A DNA stretch of 64,000 nt from Lepraria neglecta (Eukaryota > Ascomycota > Lecanoromycetes > Lecanorales > Stereocaulaceae), in the NCBI GenBank assembly GCA_033220425.1, contig CM065648.1, positions 5,022,001 through 5,086,000 of the forward strand. The letters are read 5' to 3'. Made by a program: the position numbers and the translations under genes. Positions 12,657 to 22,064 of this stretch are shown here, in pieces. The notes beneath the pieces are model-generated. The model saw only the letters and a program-made list of their open reading frames with translations, was not told the origin of the DNA and searched no databases. How positions within the stretch are numbered: position 1 is the first letter of the stretch; each line of letters opens with the position of its first letter.

Positions 12657-12729
12657 ATTAGGCTTAGCGTCTGCCGAGTAGAGGGTACTGCCGAGTAGGG
12701 GGTCAATACGAGTAGGGGGTCAATACGAG
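12657..12729 (-). repeat. Right terminal inverted repeat of the pogo-type element
   Basis: Inverted match to 2407-2463, with one extra 17-bp sub-repeat at the outer end (GTCAATACGAGTAGGGG appears twice). It is followed by TA at 12,730-12,731. Confidence 0.85.
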
Positions 12730-12731
12730 TA

Positions 12732-13704
12732 GCTTTCATTGGTTAGCTTTCGCTTATGGGGTTGCTGGGAAATCTTCCGGTGCTCTCAAAGCTACGAAGA
12801 TGATTGGTTTTCGCGTTGGCAATGAGATGCTTTTCCAAGCTCGGGCCTGGTTGACTCGATGCTCAATGGAATTTTTCGGATGGGAGGCCGAGAACCTTGT
12901 GGAGTGTTTGATGGCGACAAGGTGGTTCGATGGTCTGTACATACCAGCAGCATACGAGCAAACGACGCCTCAAAAGACAAGCTTATAAGCTTCAATGGAG
13001 ATCTGCAAAGAACTCGAGCAGCTGGTCCTCGTCTCGAAGCCATGGCTTTGATATCTCCAGTCGGATTACGATCTAGGTACGTACCTTCTGAAATCTTGGA
13101 CCGCGGGAGCTCCAAACTCCCAAATTTGGGCCGGGGAAGCTGCAAACCCGGCGAATGGCTTACAGGTCGAGCACTAACTTGGTGGATGGGACCCTGTCTA
13201 CCATGTTACGCCGTGTTCGACTAGAAATCGGGAGGATCTTCATTACAAGCCGCGATCGACTTGCGAGTGTTACGTGGTGGCCAGGTCTTCTTTCGAGAAC
13301 GGCAGGACGGTGCGCCAACCGACCAAATTATTGATTCAGAGAAAGGGGTATCTATATATATCTTTTATGCTGTCTCGGCTGTTATCGTTAATTAAGAGAA
13401 CTTCTTTTACCACCTACTCAATCCCCAGTTCTCCAAGAGCTATACGCCTTACTTGTCGCTTGGATGATGGAGACCCAAAACTTGATGCTCCAAATCGGGG
13501 CCACCACCCATGTTACTTTGCAGAATTACAGTAGTGAACAGGTCAAGCAGCTGCTGACATAGATCCTCGACAGAACTTCTTCCAGCTCTCTTGTAACCCT
13601 AACCTTTGATACTAAGATGTGAATACTGCAATCTATCCGATCAGTCCGATGTCTAACTACTGCTTAGACTGAACTCAACCATATACGAGCACCCGCTCGC
13701 AGAG
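12732..13704. other. Flank of the repeat block, no gene I can name
   Basis: Composition returns to normal. Overlapping frames of 60-120 codons exist on both strands (for example 12,859-13,224 on the plus strand and 12,792-13,145 on the minus strand), but neither shows a family signature. The plus-strand frames could be upstream exons of the decayed zinc-finger gene that follows. Confidence 0.35.
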
Positions 13705-15160
13705 TTGCCAAACCTGTCGGGAGAGCTGACATACCCGACTCAACGACCAGCTTCGGAACCATATGTTACAGCGGTTAAATCTTCCGCCAACCCTGATACT
13801 CCTATCCTTCCCAATCAATTGGACCTCGGATCTCGCGCTCTATATACATCGTATCCAGAACCTTACTATAACTTGCATTCAACTCCGTCCGTTGACGTTG
13901 CTAATCAGAAGATATATCTGTCGGGAAACCCGACTGCTGCCACTGTTGAACCAGAAGATCAGTCCCTCGGTACCTATGCTGCAACAAGCAATTATACTCC
14001 TGTGTGGCTCTTATGTTACACTATAGATGCTGTTTCACGTGCTGGACTTGCGTATAGAGCCTCCCCAAGTAACTCACAAGAGTGGACTGGCAACCCAGAC
14101 AACATAGATATCGATTCATATGCCAACTCTCCTCGTGTAGCTTAGTCTTCCGCCCCGATTGGCCATCCCAGGCTGGATTCAACTTCTCCCGAGCAGAGCC
14201 TACGAAGCTCCAATGAGGCCTGTACTGTTACCGCGCCTCCAATGTTGAACGAGGATGAAGGCTTGCCGGTTTCGTAAACACAAGATATTAATACAAACAA
14301 TCCGATGAGGTTTGTACTCTCCTGGCCTTTCCCCTCGTATACTCACAAGACCTAGCATTCCAGCGTTTTAACCAGCGTCTCTAGCTAGATTTCGACGCTA
14401 TTCTGCATACAACGCTAGCCCTCGACCTGACGGCCTCTACCACTGTGACAAAGGGTGTAATCTCGGTTATAAGCCCTAGAAACTCAAATACGATTACGAG
14501 TAAGACTGCACCCTATTTTGGTCACTCTAACACTAACTACAGTAGCAAGCAAGTTAACGCTTATATTAAGCCCTACCGGTATAGAAGGAGAGAATATAAG
14601 AGATTACTAGGATTCTTATCTCGTACGTATCTTTATAGATATAAGAGAGAAATATACTCTATACATAATCAATAGGAAAGTCTATACCTCTTTGAAAACT
14701 GTAAGAGATCTCGGTACGGATATAGATTTCCTCGCCGGTATAACGCGATTAACTATATAAAGAGAGTACATCGGTACCCTGCGCAGGAACCCGCAAAGAC
14801 CAGCGATTTACTCCCTCCGTTATCTACAAGCCCTGTATATAATAAGAACCGTAAGGTACGGCGGAGAATTTCGGATCGGATAGCTCGATAGACGAGGTAA
14901 CTGTATAAGTAAGCGAAAAGAGACGTCGACTAGAGGAGGCTCACTCTCCGGAACGAGAGGCTTGGGTACAAGACTGGCATATAATTCCCGCAATACAACG
15001 TTTGGGGAGAATTACTGAGGGGCTTGGGGACTGGCTATACACCGACAAGAAGGCGCTGTCAAGGTACTCTCGAGATGCATACTCCCGAAATAACATGACC
15101 GGGATCAACTCTGCGCGAGGGATTGGCTCTGGCACGGCGATGACTGTGCGGATGGGGTAG
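13705..15160 (+). pseudogene. Decayed C2H2 zinc-finger transcription factor
   Basis: An open stretch at 13,705-14,145 is rich in Ser, Pro, Thr and Asn, as in the low-complexity head of fungal C2H2 factors. Near 14,430 the reading GLYHCDKGCNLGYKP resembles the start of a finger block. At about 14,560-14,790 comes KPYRYRRREYKR, FLSRTYLYRYKREIYSIHN, then LFENCKRSRYGYRFPRRYN and YIKRVHRYP. These look like C2H2 fingers in which several Cys and His ligands have become Tyr, as RIP converts TGC/TGT to TAC/TAT and CAC/CAT to TAC/TAT. A charged tail reads on to about 15,150. Stops and frame changes break the gene. It would have been a nuclear DNA-binding protein. Confidence 0.65.
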
Positions 15161-15275
15161 GCTTAAAGCTTAGCAACAAGCTGAGACCAGTGCAACTCCT
15201 TCGGCACTGCCGTAGAGCTGGCGATAGCTGTGCGGATGGCGTAGGCTTGAAGTTTAGCAACAAGCCGAGACCAGT
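15136..15275 (+). repeat. Tandem duplication, period about 85 bp
   Basis: The sequence around GCTGTGCGGATGG(C/G)GTAGGCTT followed by TTTAGCAACAAGC-GAGACCAGTG occurs twice, starting near 15,136 and 15,221. The second copy includes a short unrelated insert upstream. It lies between the zinc-finger pseudogene and the RING gene. Confidence 0.7.
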
Positions 15276-15522
15276 GTCAAGGGTGGTGTTGGATAACCGA
15301 CTAGCTTCTCTTGCTCGCTACTCCTTTAGTAGTGCAGTAGAGCTCGACGAGAGCGCCAGGACGCCGTCTAGGCAGCAATCCATGAATTTGCATAAGAACC
15401 CTGGACTCGCCAGCCTCTACAGTGCAAGTCTCTTTATTTCGTTCGCCAGATGGAGCCCTAAAGTCACTATCGTACGTCCCTACCACCATTCCGCGGGCCC
15501 CTAGGCTACGAGCGACCTGGCG

Positions 15523-16140
15523 ATGCTCGGGAAGGATTACAAAGTAAGCCCGACTGCTGATTCGATACTCTTTCTAATCCCCCCAGCAGGCTCGCGATAT
15601 TCTACACCAGGCACGCTGATCCAGCTCGACGACCTCGTAGACGATAATGAGAGTCCTGCCAGCAGCCAGCAGCCTGACATCTTGGATGATCCTTTCGCAT
15701 GGCTGGCGGATATATGCGGATATACGGCACCGCGGGACTCGGCACTGCCATTAAAACTCGACGAAGGGTTCTTGAGAATGACTTCCAGCCGAGAGGAGCT
15801 TCTCCAGGGTCTCTGGCAATCGGCGCACTTCCACCGTCAAGAAGCAAGGCAAGCACGCGAGAGATTATCCCAGGAGCGCATAATCGTGGACAACGCCAGG
15901 CAGCTCGTGAGAACTCGTGTAAAATATCATGCCGACCGACGGGCACGCCGCGACCCTCACCAGCGAGATGAAAATCGCTACAAGTGCACTATATGTTATC
16001 TCGATAACATCGACACTTTGATCCTCGGCTACGGGCATGTGTTCTGTGGAGGTTGTTTGGACAAGTGGAAAACGCTCAGTCATATATGTCCTAGGTGCAG
16101 GAAGCATATGAAGAAGACGCAGCGCCTTTTTGTTTCCTGA
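15523..16140 (+). CDS. RING-finger-like protein with an incomplete zinc site
   Basis: A 205-residue uninterrupted frame. Residues about 105-145 are a Gln/Arg/Glu-rich helix, likely coiled coil. The C-terminal 55 residues form a C3HC4-like RING: CTIC, then GHVFCGGC, then CPRC, followed by a basic tail. The third zinc-binding Cys, normally in a PCGH context, is Tyr here (LGYGH), a TGC-to-TAC change of the RIP type. A RING protein would act as an E3 ubiquitin ligase by binding an E2, but this one may have lost ligand binding. The ATG at 15,523 is the first in frame, and an upstream exon is possible. Neighbours on both sides are pseudogenes. Confidence 0.6.
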   Translation: MLGKDYKVSPTADSILFLIPPAGSRYSTPGTLIQLDDLVDDNESPASSQQPDILDDPFAWLADICGYTAPRDSALPLKLDEGFLRMTSSREELLQGLWQSAHFHRQEARQARERLSQERIIVDNARQLVRTRVKYHADRRARRDPHQRDENRYKCTICYLDNIDTLILGYGHVFCGGCLDKWKTLSHICPRCRKHMKKTQRLFVS

Positions 16141-16194
16141 ATTGCGGCTTCATTTATCATTGGTCTACATTGCATTACTATAGCGCCGAGAATG

Positions 16195-16953
16195 TATGAA
16201 GTCACTCTACGCTCACTTCGGCATCGCCCTGTAAGGCCTTCAAGATGTTCAACTAATGGAAGTTGCCTCGCGTTTAGGCCCTAAGAAGTTCGTCAGCAGC
16301 CTCACGAACTGTATCGAAAGGGAGGCCCGAATCACTCTACAGGAGAAGTAGACTTGGAAAGCCGTCAAGGACACCGGCGCAAGATTATTTGACCCGCAGA
16401 GAGGCGGGCTCTTATCAAGTCTTCAACGCCCAGCCGCTGAAGGAGGACATCAGGGCGTATTATGTGCAGGATGTACGACATCTACGTACGGCTTCCCAGG
16501 ATTGGCTCGAGTCGGGTTGGAGGAAGAAGGTGGAGGATGATACGTCTCAGAGGGCGGCATATCAGTCGCAGGGTAGCCATAAGGTCCTGAGTCCGTGGCA
16601 GGATTTCGAGGCCAGGGACGTAGGGTTATTCGAGTTTGAAAGATTTCTTCGATAAACAACTTTACGAGGATATAGATCCTTTTGAGGATCTATAGATGGT
16701 GGACGAGGAATTCTGGATGGCGGATGAGGAGGCTTCTAGACAGGATATTGATTATGAGACTTTACAAATAGATACAGCCCTTGACTTTCTGATGATTATC
16801 CAGACGTGGCTATCTCCAGATGTATTCAGTCCCAGAATCAACTGCTCCAGCACAATCCCACGTATGAAGTTCGATAGCGCTGATATTGAGCTTGAAAAGG
16901 CAACAATGCCCTACCGGATGACGTCTGGAGGTTTGGAAGCTTCTAGAATGTGA
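16195..16953 (+). pseudogene. 3'-5' exonuclease-domain protein, C-terminal remnant
   Basis: Segments match the DnaQ-like (DNA_pol_A_exo1) family common in fungi. One frame gives LYAHFGIAL, then GLQDVQLMEVASR, then KFVSSLTNCIERE and WKAVKDTGARLFDP. After a one-base frame change near 16,410 the match continues with SYQVFNAQPL and AYYVQDVRHL, the block around the last catalytic Asp. In-frame stops lie at about 16,232 and 16,348. The N-terminal half with the first catalytic residues is missing. An acidic tail follows in a shifted frame at 16,696-16,953. It cannot make an active nuclease. Confidence 0.65.
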
Positions 16954-17568
16954 ATTCAAAGTTTGACGCTCGACTTGTTTTACATGAAACAGGGAGATCT
17001 GCCCTTCGCTGCGCTTTATAGGGCTATCTCTGCCAATGCTAGCTTTCATCCTTATAGGGGGTTTCATGTGACTGACGGTCAAAATAGGAGCCTATGAGCG
17101 CGAAGCGAAGGTGATTGGACGCTAAAAGCTAGAGCTTGTCGGAGCCACCAAAGCCGGGCGTAGAGCGAAGGAAGATCTTTGCGGGAATTTCGGATTGAAG
17201 CCCTGCTGAGTAAACCATTCAGCTGCCCATGAGCCCCATCACGGCTTGGTATCACTTCGTTAATTCGACATTGCCACGAAACATCAAGGACGGATGGAGG
17301 TCGAAAGCTTATTAGAGCGACCGTCCAGCGTTGCAGCGAGCTCCTTTTCGGACGTTGAAGAGGGAGTTAGTATAAAAGGTAATTTTCTTATAGTATACTC
17401 CACTTTGTTGACGGGAGGCTTATATCACAATCTTCAGACCGCGAGGAAAAGACTCTAGTCAAGCGTATAATTGCTGCGTTGGGGCTATCAAGCTTTTCGT
17501 CTTCCTCGACAAGTCTTACTTACGAATATCAAGTACCTGAAATTATTAAATCATGCAAGTTCAAGGCA
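16954..17568. other. No gene seen; contains one arm of an inverted-repeat pair
   Basis: I see no coding frame of note. Positions 17,072-17,093 are inverted relative to 19,659-19,680. The region just before 17,569 may be the promoter of the DUF6594 gene. Confidence 0.4.
17072..17093 (+). repeat. Left arm of a 22-bp inverted-repeat pair
   Basis: The 22-bp arm, beginning CTGACGGTCAAAATAGGAG, matches the reverse complement of 19,659-19,680 with one mismatch. The arms are 2.6 kb apart and point outward like transposon ends, with CTGACGG at each outer end. Confidence 0.7.
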
Positions 17569-18573
17569 ATGGCAGGACAGTTGCTGCTGCTAACCCTCAA
17601 CCTAGTTGATTAGTACCCAGTCGGCTATGGAAAAGTTGCTGCTATTCAAGATAGCGATCCCTGCTTCAAAGTGTTTCGTAAGTTTGGATGGTTACGCCTC
17701 CGTCCCTTGCTAAGGCTTCAGGATAAATTGCAGCTGCTGGAGCAAGGGCTTGAGGATATCGATAATTGGGAAGCTACGGATGGTCAAAGTTCGAAATTGG
17801 TGTGTCGTCGCTCCGACGACAGGACTCATCGGGAAGATCTGTTTTCAAGATCGAAGCCAATCTTGAAAAATATGGTGCGCGCTCAGCACCAAAAATCGTG
17901 CTATAGTAGATTAAGCACTGATATATTTTTAGACGACATCTTCCTGCGCCAGCGCAAGATTGATACAATCGAAAGGCTAACAAAACATGATCAGAACAGC
18001 GTTTGGAATATCATCAACGAAACTCGAGGCATAGTAACTTCAGAAGTAAAATGGATCCGTCAGACAGAGGACCTGGCCGCCCTAGGGTGTAGGGTAGAAT
18101 CCGGTTAGCTCAATGGCATGATTGAAAGGGTGCTTCTCAAATTCCCAAAGAATTTAGTTTTGGTAAGCAGTTGGCTTGTAAATTTGAACAAATGAATACA
18201 CGGTCGATGGTAATCTGACCCTCTTTAGTGGGTTTTCCGTACCCCGGAGCAGAGACAACGAACGGGATCCCATATGGGATTATGGCTCCTATCCCACGGT
18301 CGTATTGATATCCTCTTATGCATTCTCCTAATCGTTATCGCAATCGCTCTCCTACTTACGCCTATAATCATCCTCATTGAGCTGCAACCCAACGAGGCGT
18401 CTCCACCCGGCCACAGGAAAATCATCCAGCTCTTAACCATATTCTCGTTCACCATTGGCATTTTCGGTTATTACTTAATCTTCTTTCGAGTAAGAAAGCA
18501 ACCAGCGTTCGTCATCGCAAGCACTTATTGCATTGTGCTTTTGCTAGGAAACACCTGGATAGTTACTGTCTGA
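17569..18573 (+). pseudogene. DUF6594 membrane protein, broken by two stops
   Basis: The reading starts at ATG 17,569. Exon 1 runs to 18,162, an intron follows at 18,163-18,228 (GTAAGC, CTGAC branch site, TTTAG), and exon 2 covers 18,229-18,573. The exon joint is in phase and gives LVL-WVF. Family marks are the DSDPCFKVFRKFGWLRLRPL block, LHLQD-like LRLQDKLQLLE, and the C-terminal SHGRIDILL followed by three hydrophobic segments. TAG codons at 17,611 and 18,106 stand where the family has Trp, which points to RIP-type TGG-to-TAG changes. No other damage is seen. The function of the family is unknown, but its three C-terminal helices place it in a membrane. Confidence 0.75.
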
Positions 18574-18585
18574 TACCGCTATTGA

Positions 18586-18732
18586 TTGCTGCGGAGTTAT
18601 GGGCACCCGCACTTTATGCAGAAGCTGTTGGAACGGAACGATGTTGCAGCCGACTCGCGATTTAATTTCGGTCGAACACCACTCTCACATGCTGCAGCGA
18701 ACGGGCATCTGCATATGGTGGAACAGCTCCTG
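18586..18732 (+). pseudogene. Ankyrin-repeat fragment
   Basis: The segment MQKLLERNDVAADS followed by FGRTPLSHAAANGHLHMVEQLL is about one and a half ankyrin repeats (TPLxxAAxxGHxxxVxxLL). It lies 13 bases after the DUF6594 remnant. The frame then continues to 18,966 without repeat character. It is a fragment of a larger ankyrin protein, perhaps the tail of a STAND or NACHT gene. Confidence 0.6.
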
Positions 18733-19045
18733 TGCGGGATGATATCCTCGCTGATTCGAATACCTCTCTGTACTCTAATTTTAGCTCCTCCGCCGGACTC
18801 CAAATTTAACCCTCCCGTTCCGGGCTCTAATATTGGGCTTCAATCTGCGTCACCCCAAGCTGCTCCGTTTTTGGCTGCCCACCCTTTTACTCTACAACTG
18901 CGCCATCACCGTCATCATAGCTCTCTAAGCGGTGCGATATCGAAGTCCTTCCATTCGCAGTCTTGACCGACGGGGACAAACATTAACACAATCGAACGAC
19001 ATCATGCCGCCGACACCTAGGCAGCGGGCGTTATCTTAAGCCTAC

Positions 19046-19380
19046 ATAAAAAGTCCCTACGGCATAAAATCCCCTGCAGTAGAAAATCCCCTAGGGCATA
19101 AAAGTCCCTGCGGTTTTGATAAAATCCCCCGCGGTATAAAAGTCCCTACGGCACAAAATCCCCTGGAGGAATGAATCCCCTACGGTATAAAAGTCCCTGC
19201 GGTATAAAAGTCCCTACGGCATTGAATCCCCTGGGGGAATGAATCCCCTAGGGCATAAAAGTCCCTACGGTATAAAATCCCCTGGGGGAATCCCCTGGGG
19301 GAAAAGTCCCTGCGGTATAAAAGTCCCTACGGCATAAAATCCCCTGGGGGAATGAATCCCCTACGGCATAAAAGTCTCCA
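19046..19380. repeat. Minisatellite, 17-bp unit, about 20 copies
   Basis: The consensus is ATAAAAGTCCCTACGGC, varying with ATAAAATCCCCTGGGGG and AATGAATCCCCTAGGGC. Copies are mostly exactly 17 bp, with two of 13-15 bp and one of 21 bp. The unit core CCCCTRGGGG is self-complementary. Since 17 is not a multiple of three, it is not a coding repeat. Confidence 0.9.
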
Positions 19381-19658
19381 CACTTTTTAGGGCCCTATTC
19401 AGAATCCTTACTACAAAGTTCTTACTCCTGAAATTGCTTGCTTATGCACGCCGCGGCAGAGAGAGGAGTACGACCGCAATCAATAGCGGTGTTGGGCTCA
19501 ATGGACCAGCCAGTTGCGCTCGATATTCAAGGTCCTGTAGTACCTTGAATATGTCTATACTGTAGTTGAGTAGGGGAGAAGCAGTAAAGGGCAGAAGTAG
19601 GATAGGCAGAAGCAGAAAGATGGGAAAGGAAGTGGGCATGCGTTTGACCCGGAAAAAA

Positions 19659-19680
19659 AGGCTCCTATTTTAACCGTCAG
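19659..19680 (-). repeat. Right arm of the 22-bp inverted-repeat pair
   Basis: Partner of 17,072-17,093. It is followed by TTA, so a TA target site is possible on this side, although the left side has TG at the matching place. Confidence 0.65.
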
Positions 19681-19694
19681 TTAAGAATTTAATA

Positions 19695-21482
19695 TTACTC
19701 GTTGGTAGTAGTATCTAAAATTGGAAGGGGGGTGTCAGGATTAGAGGGGGGAACGCTATAATTAGGGAGGAGGGCGCCAGAATTTGGGGGTAGGGCGCCA
19801 GAATTGGAGGGCGTGCTAGTTCTGGAGCTAGTAAGCCAGACGAACCACGGAAACACAATGAGAGTCTTGGATGCGGTTTTTTCAACAGAAACAGGTTCTA
19901 TCTGAAAGCTCAAATGTCGAATAGACTCAAGATCCGCATACCCTCTAGCCTTCTAGTGGAGAATATAAACGGCTGACAAGGTCTCGAAGTGGCCAAGAAA
20001 ACAGCAATCTGCCCCGGCCTCACCCCTCTTCCAGCGTAGGGTGAGCGTCGCTCTACGCTCGCGCGAGCCGGGGTGATCCTGGGTGCTGCCTGGGTGCTGG
20101 CGATCGTGTAAGTGCCATCAGCGACCACGGCGTCGTGGCACTGTTGTGGAGCCAGCATGCGAAGCTCGGTGTTGAACAACCTCCATTTTTGTCGTATCCA
20201 GTTCGTCGCCAGCTTCTCGATTTCGGTGGAATTGGAGCGTTCGATAGTGTGGGCTGATGCAGGTTTCCAGACACCTCCTTCACAGTATTTGAAATGGATG
20301 CGAATCGTCGTGTTGCTATCTTCTCCGGGTTGCTGGTCTTCATCTTGGTCCATGGCCAATAACTCGTCTAGTCCATTCCTTTGCTGCTCCTCTAATCTCC
20401 TTTCATCCTCTAGAGATGGACCTTGTAATTCTTTCCCGCGCTCCTGTGCTTGCTCTCCTAGAGACTTTAGATATTGCTCCCTCAGCCTTATCCTTTGCAA
20501 TCGCGCCTCGTTGTCTTTTTTGGCTTGGATTCGTCTGGCCTCCTGGGGTTTCGCTCGCTTCTGCTTCTCCATCTTCTGTTTTTCCGCTTCCTCCCTCTCC
20601 CGCTCCTCCCTTTCCCGTGCCTCCCTCTCCCGCTCCTCCCTTTCCTGTGCCTGCCTCTCCCGCTCCTCCCTTTCCTGTGCCTGCCTCTCCTGCTCCTCCC
20701 TTTCCCGTGCCTCCCTTTCCCGCTCCTGCCTCTCCCGTTATTGCTTCTCCCGTTCCTGTCTCTCCAGCTCTGCTTGCTCCTGCGCTATTCGTACCGCTTC
20801 ATCCCTCGGGCACTCTTCCTCCAAAGGTAAGGGTGATGGCGTCCCAAAAAATGCAGAGTAGACGGATTTCCGGACGAAAAAAGACGTAATACTTTCGCCT
20901 TGCTCCTCATCTCTGTTGTGAAGATAATTGATAAACAGGAACCTGCTATCTTCCAGGTAGTCTTCCGTATTCGGTAGCCCACTTCTCCATTTCTTTTTAA
21001 CGCCTGGACCATCCGTGATGAATACAGGTCTAAGGGTTTCGGTTTGGCTTCTCGGCACCGTAGGGTATTGTTTCGGGTCTGTAATCTCGGGCGACTCGAA
21101 CCCTAAGCGTTCGGCCAGCTCAGCGAACTCGCGCAGCACCCGTGGAACTGCGTGGGCCATTGGCCGTATTATAAGCTCTTTTCTGATGGACTCTTTGGGA
21201 CTTGGGGGCATTTGATAGTAATGACGCATAGCATAAGCGTATAGCTGCCGTAGACCCAAGTCCACTGGATCGACCGACCGTGCCGAGCAGGACGTAAAGC
21301 TGGATTCTGCGACCTGGACGGTCCGTTCTTTCGTTAGTAACGGAACAGGCTCTTGCGAGTGCACTGGAGACCGTGTCCCTAGGCAAAAGCCTCGTCAACC
21401 GGGTCATACAGCCAGCCAATGCCTCCAAATAATAGACGTCCCTGAAAAAGGTGAAAAGGGAAGGGATCAGTCCGTCCACCAT
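19695..21482 (-). pseudogene. DUF3723-like protein, decayed
   Basis: Read from 21,482 downward. LIPSLFTFFRDVYYLEAL opens the match. One frame change (near 21,365) leads to TVQVAESSF, LGLRQLYAYAMRHYYQMP, LGFESPEITD and VFITDGPGVKKKW, then ITSFFVRKSVYSAFFG. These are typical DUF3723 blocks. After an in-frame TAA at 20,738 the same frame continues through a Glu/Arg-rich repeat and 220 more codons, and a last shifted piece reaches 19,695. The start of the gene is missing. The family is common in fungal accessory regions and has no proven function. The recognition is from memory of family motifs. Confidence 0.6.
20575..20765 (-). repeat. Coding tandem repeat, Glu/Arg-rich
   Basis: Units of about 30 bp (CTCCCGCTCCTCCCTTTCC on the plus strand) encode a repeating Glu-Arg-Glu-x-Gln/Ala-Arg pattern on the minus strand, a likely single long charged helix inside the DUF3723-like gene. 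The in-frame stop at 20,738 lies in this tract. Confidence 0.8.
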
Positions 21483-22064
21483 CTGCAGTCTGGCCTATAT
21501 TGCCACCCGAGCTTAATCACTAAAAGCACCCATAATCACGCCTCCAAAGATTTGGCCACGTACTATTTTCGCGTCCGCCGTCGACGCCCGTGGTGCTTTT
21601 AGCTCTATTGCTGCCACGTCCTCTTCCCCCGAACCGAGCTTAATAAAGTGACCCGCCTGCAAACCAAGGCCCATAACCCGTTTCGTCGATCATCTGCCTC
21701 CCTCTATGCCCCTCCGATGCTCGCTCGCTCGTGCTGCCCTCTGTCTTACTCGATGCCCGCTGATTCCCTCTCCTCGCTCCCCCGTATACTACTCCCCCGC
21801 AGCCGCTGCCTCAATTGTTTCGCCGTGGCAACCCGCTCTGATTGAGATCTTGCCAGTTGATAACGAGAGCGTCCGTCTGTTCAGCTCGCATAAGCTGCTG
21901 AATGGGAAAGAACTCGACATATGAGCTCTGTTGCCAACTAGCACACACCAATTGTCCTCTTTCTCTCCTTGCTTTCTCGCTCTCTCTCCTTTTTATGTCT
22001 CATTGACTCGCGGGACAGGAAGCTTGTCACGGTATATCTTAGATTTCCTCAGCCCCCCACAATA
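21483..22064. other. Intergenic; no clear gene
   Basis: Two overlapping short plus-strand frames (21,648-21,924) are Ser/Leu/Pro-rich and show no family marks. The last of them ends with VRLFSSHKLLNGKELDI, which looks protein-like and might be an exon end. CT-rich tracts at 21,945-22,020 resemble the 3' flank of the next gene. Nothing firmer can be supported. Confidence 0.35.

Larger units (their letters stand above)
2407..12729 (+). mobile_element. pogo/Fot-type (Tc1/mariner superfamily) DNA transposon with three nested LTR-type insertions
   Basis: Terminal inverted repeats lie at 2407-2463 and 12657-12729. Each is built of CTACTCG-type sub-repeats around CTACTCGGCAGTACCCTCT, and each end abuts TA (2405-2406 and 12730-12731), the target site of this superfamily. 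The span is 10,323 bp. Subtracting the TRIM, the solo LTR and the gypsy element with their target duplications leaves about 2.4 kb, which fits a pogo-like element. Transposase pieces between the insertions read as a Psq/CENP-B-type DNA-binding head, a DDE core and a basic tail. The body is strongly RIP-mutated, while the last 300 bases and the TIRs are less so. Confidence 0.85.

Noticed and set aside
12792-13224. Overlapping frames of about 120 codons on both strands
   Set aside because: Neither has a recognisable domain and they cover each other; kept only as a note on the region.
20112-20889. Long plus-strand frames up to 249 codons
   Set aside because: They are antisense to the Glu/Arg-rich repeat of the DUF3723-like gene; low-complexity Ser/Leu/Pro text is the expected shadow.
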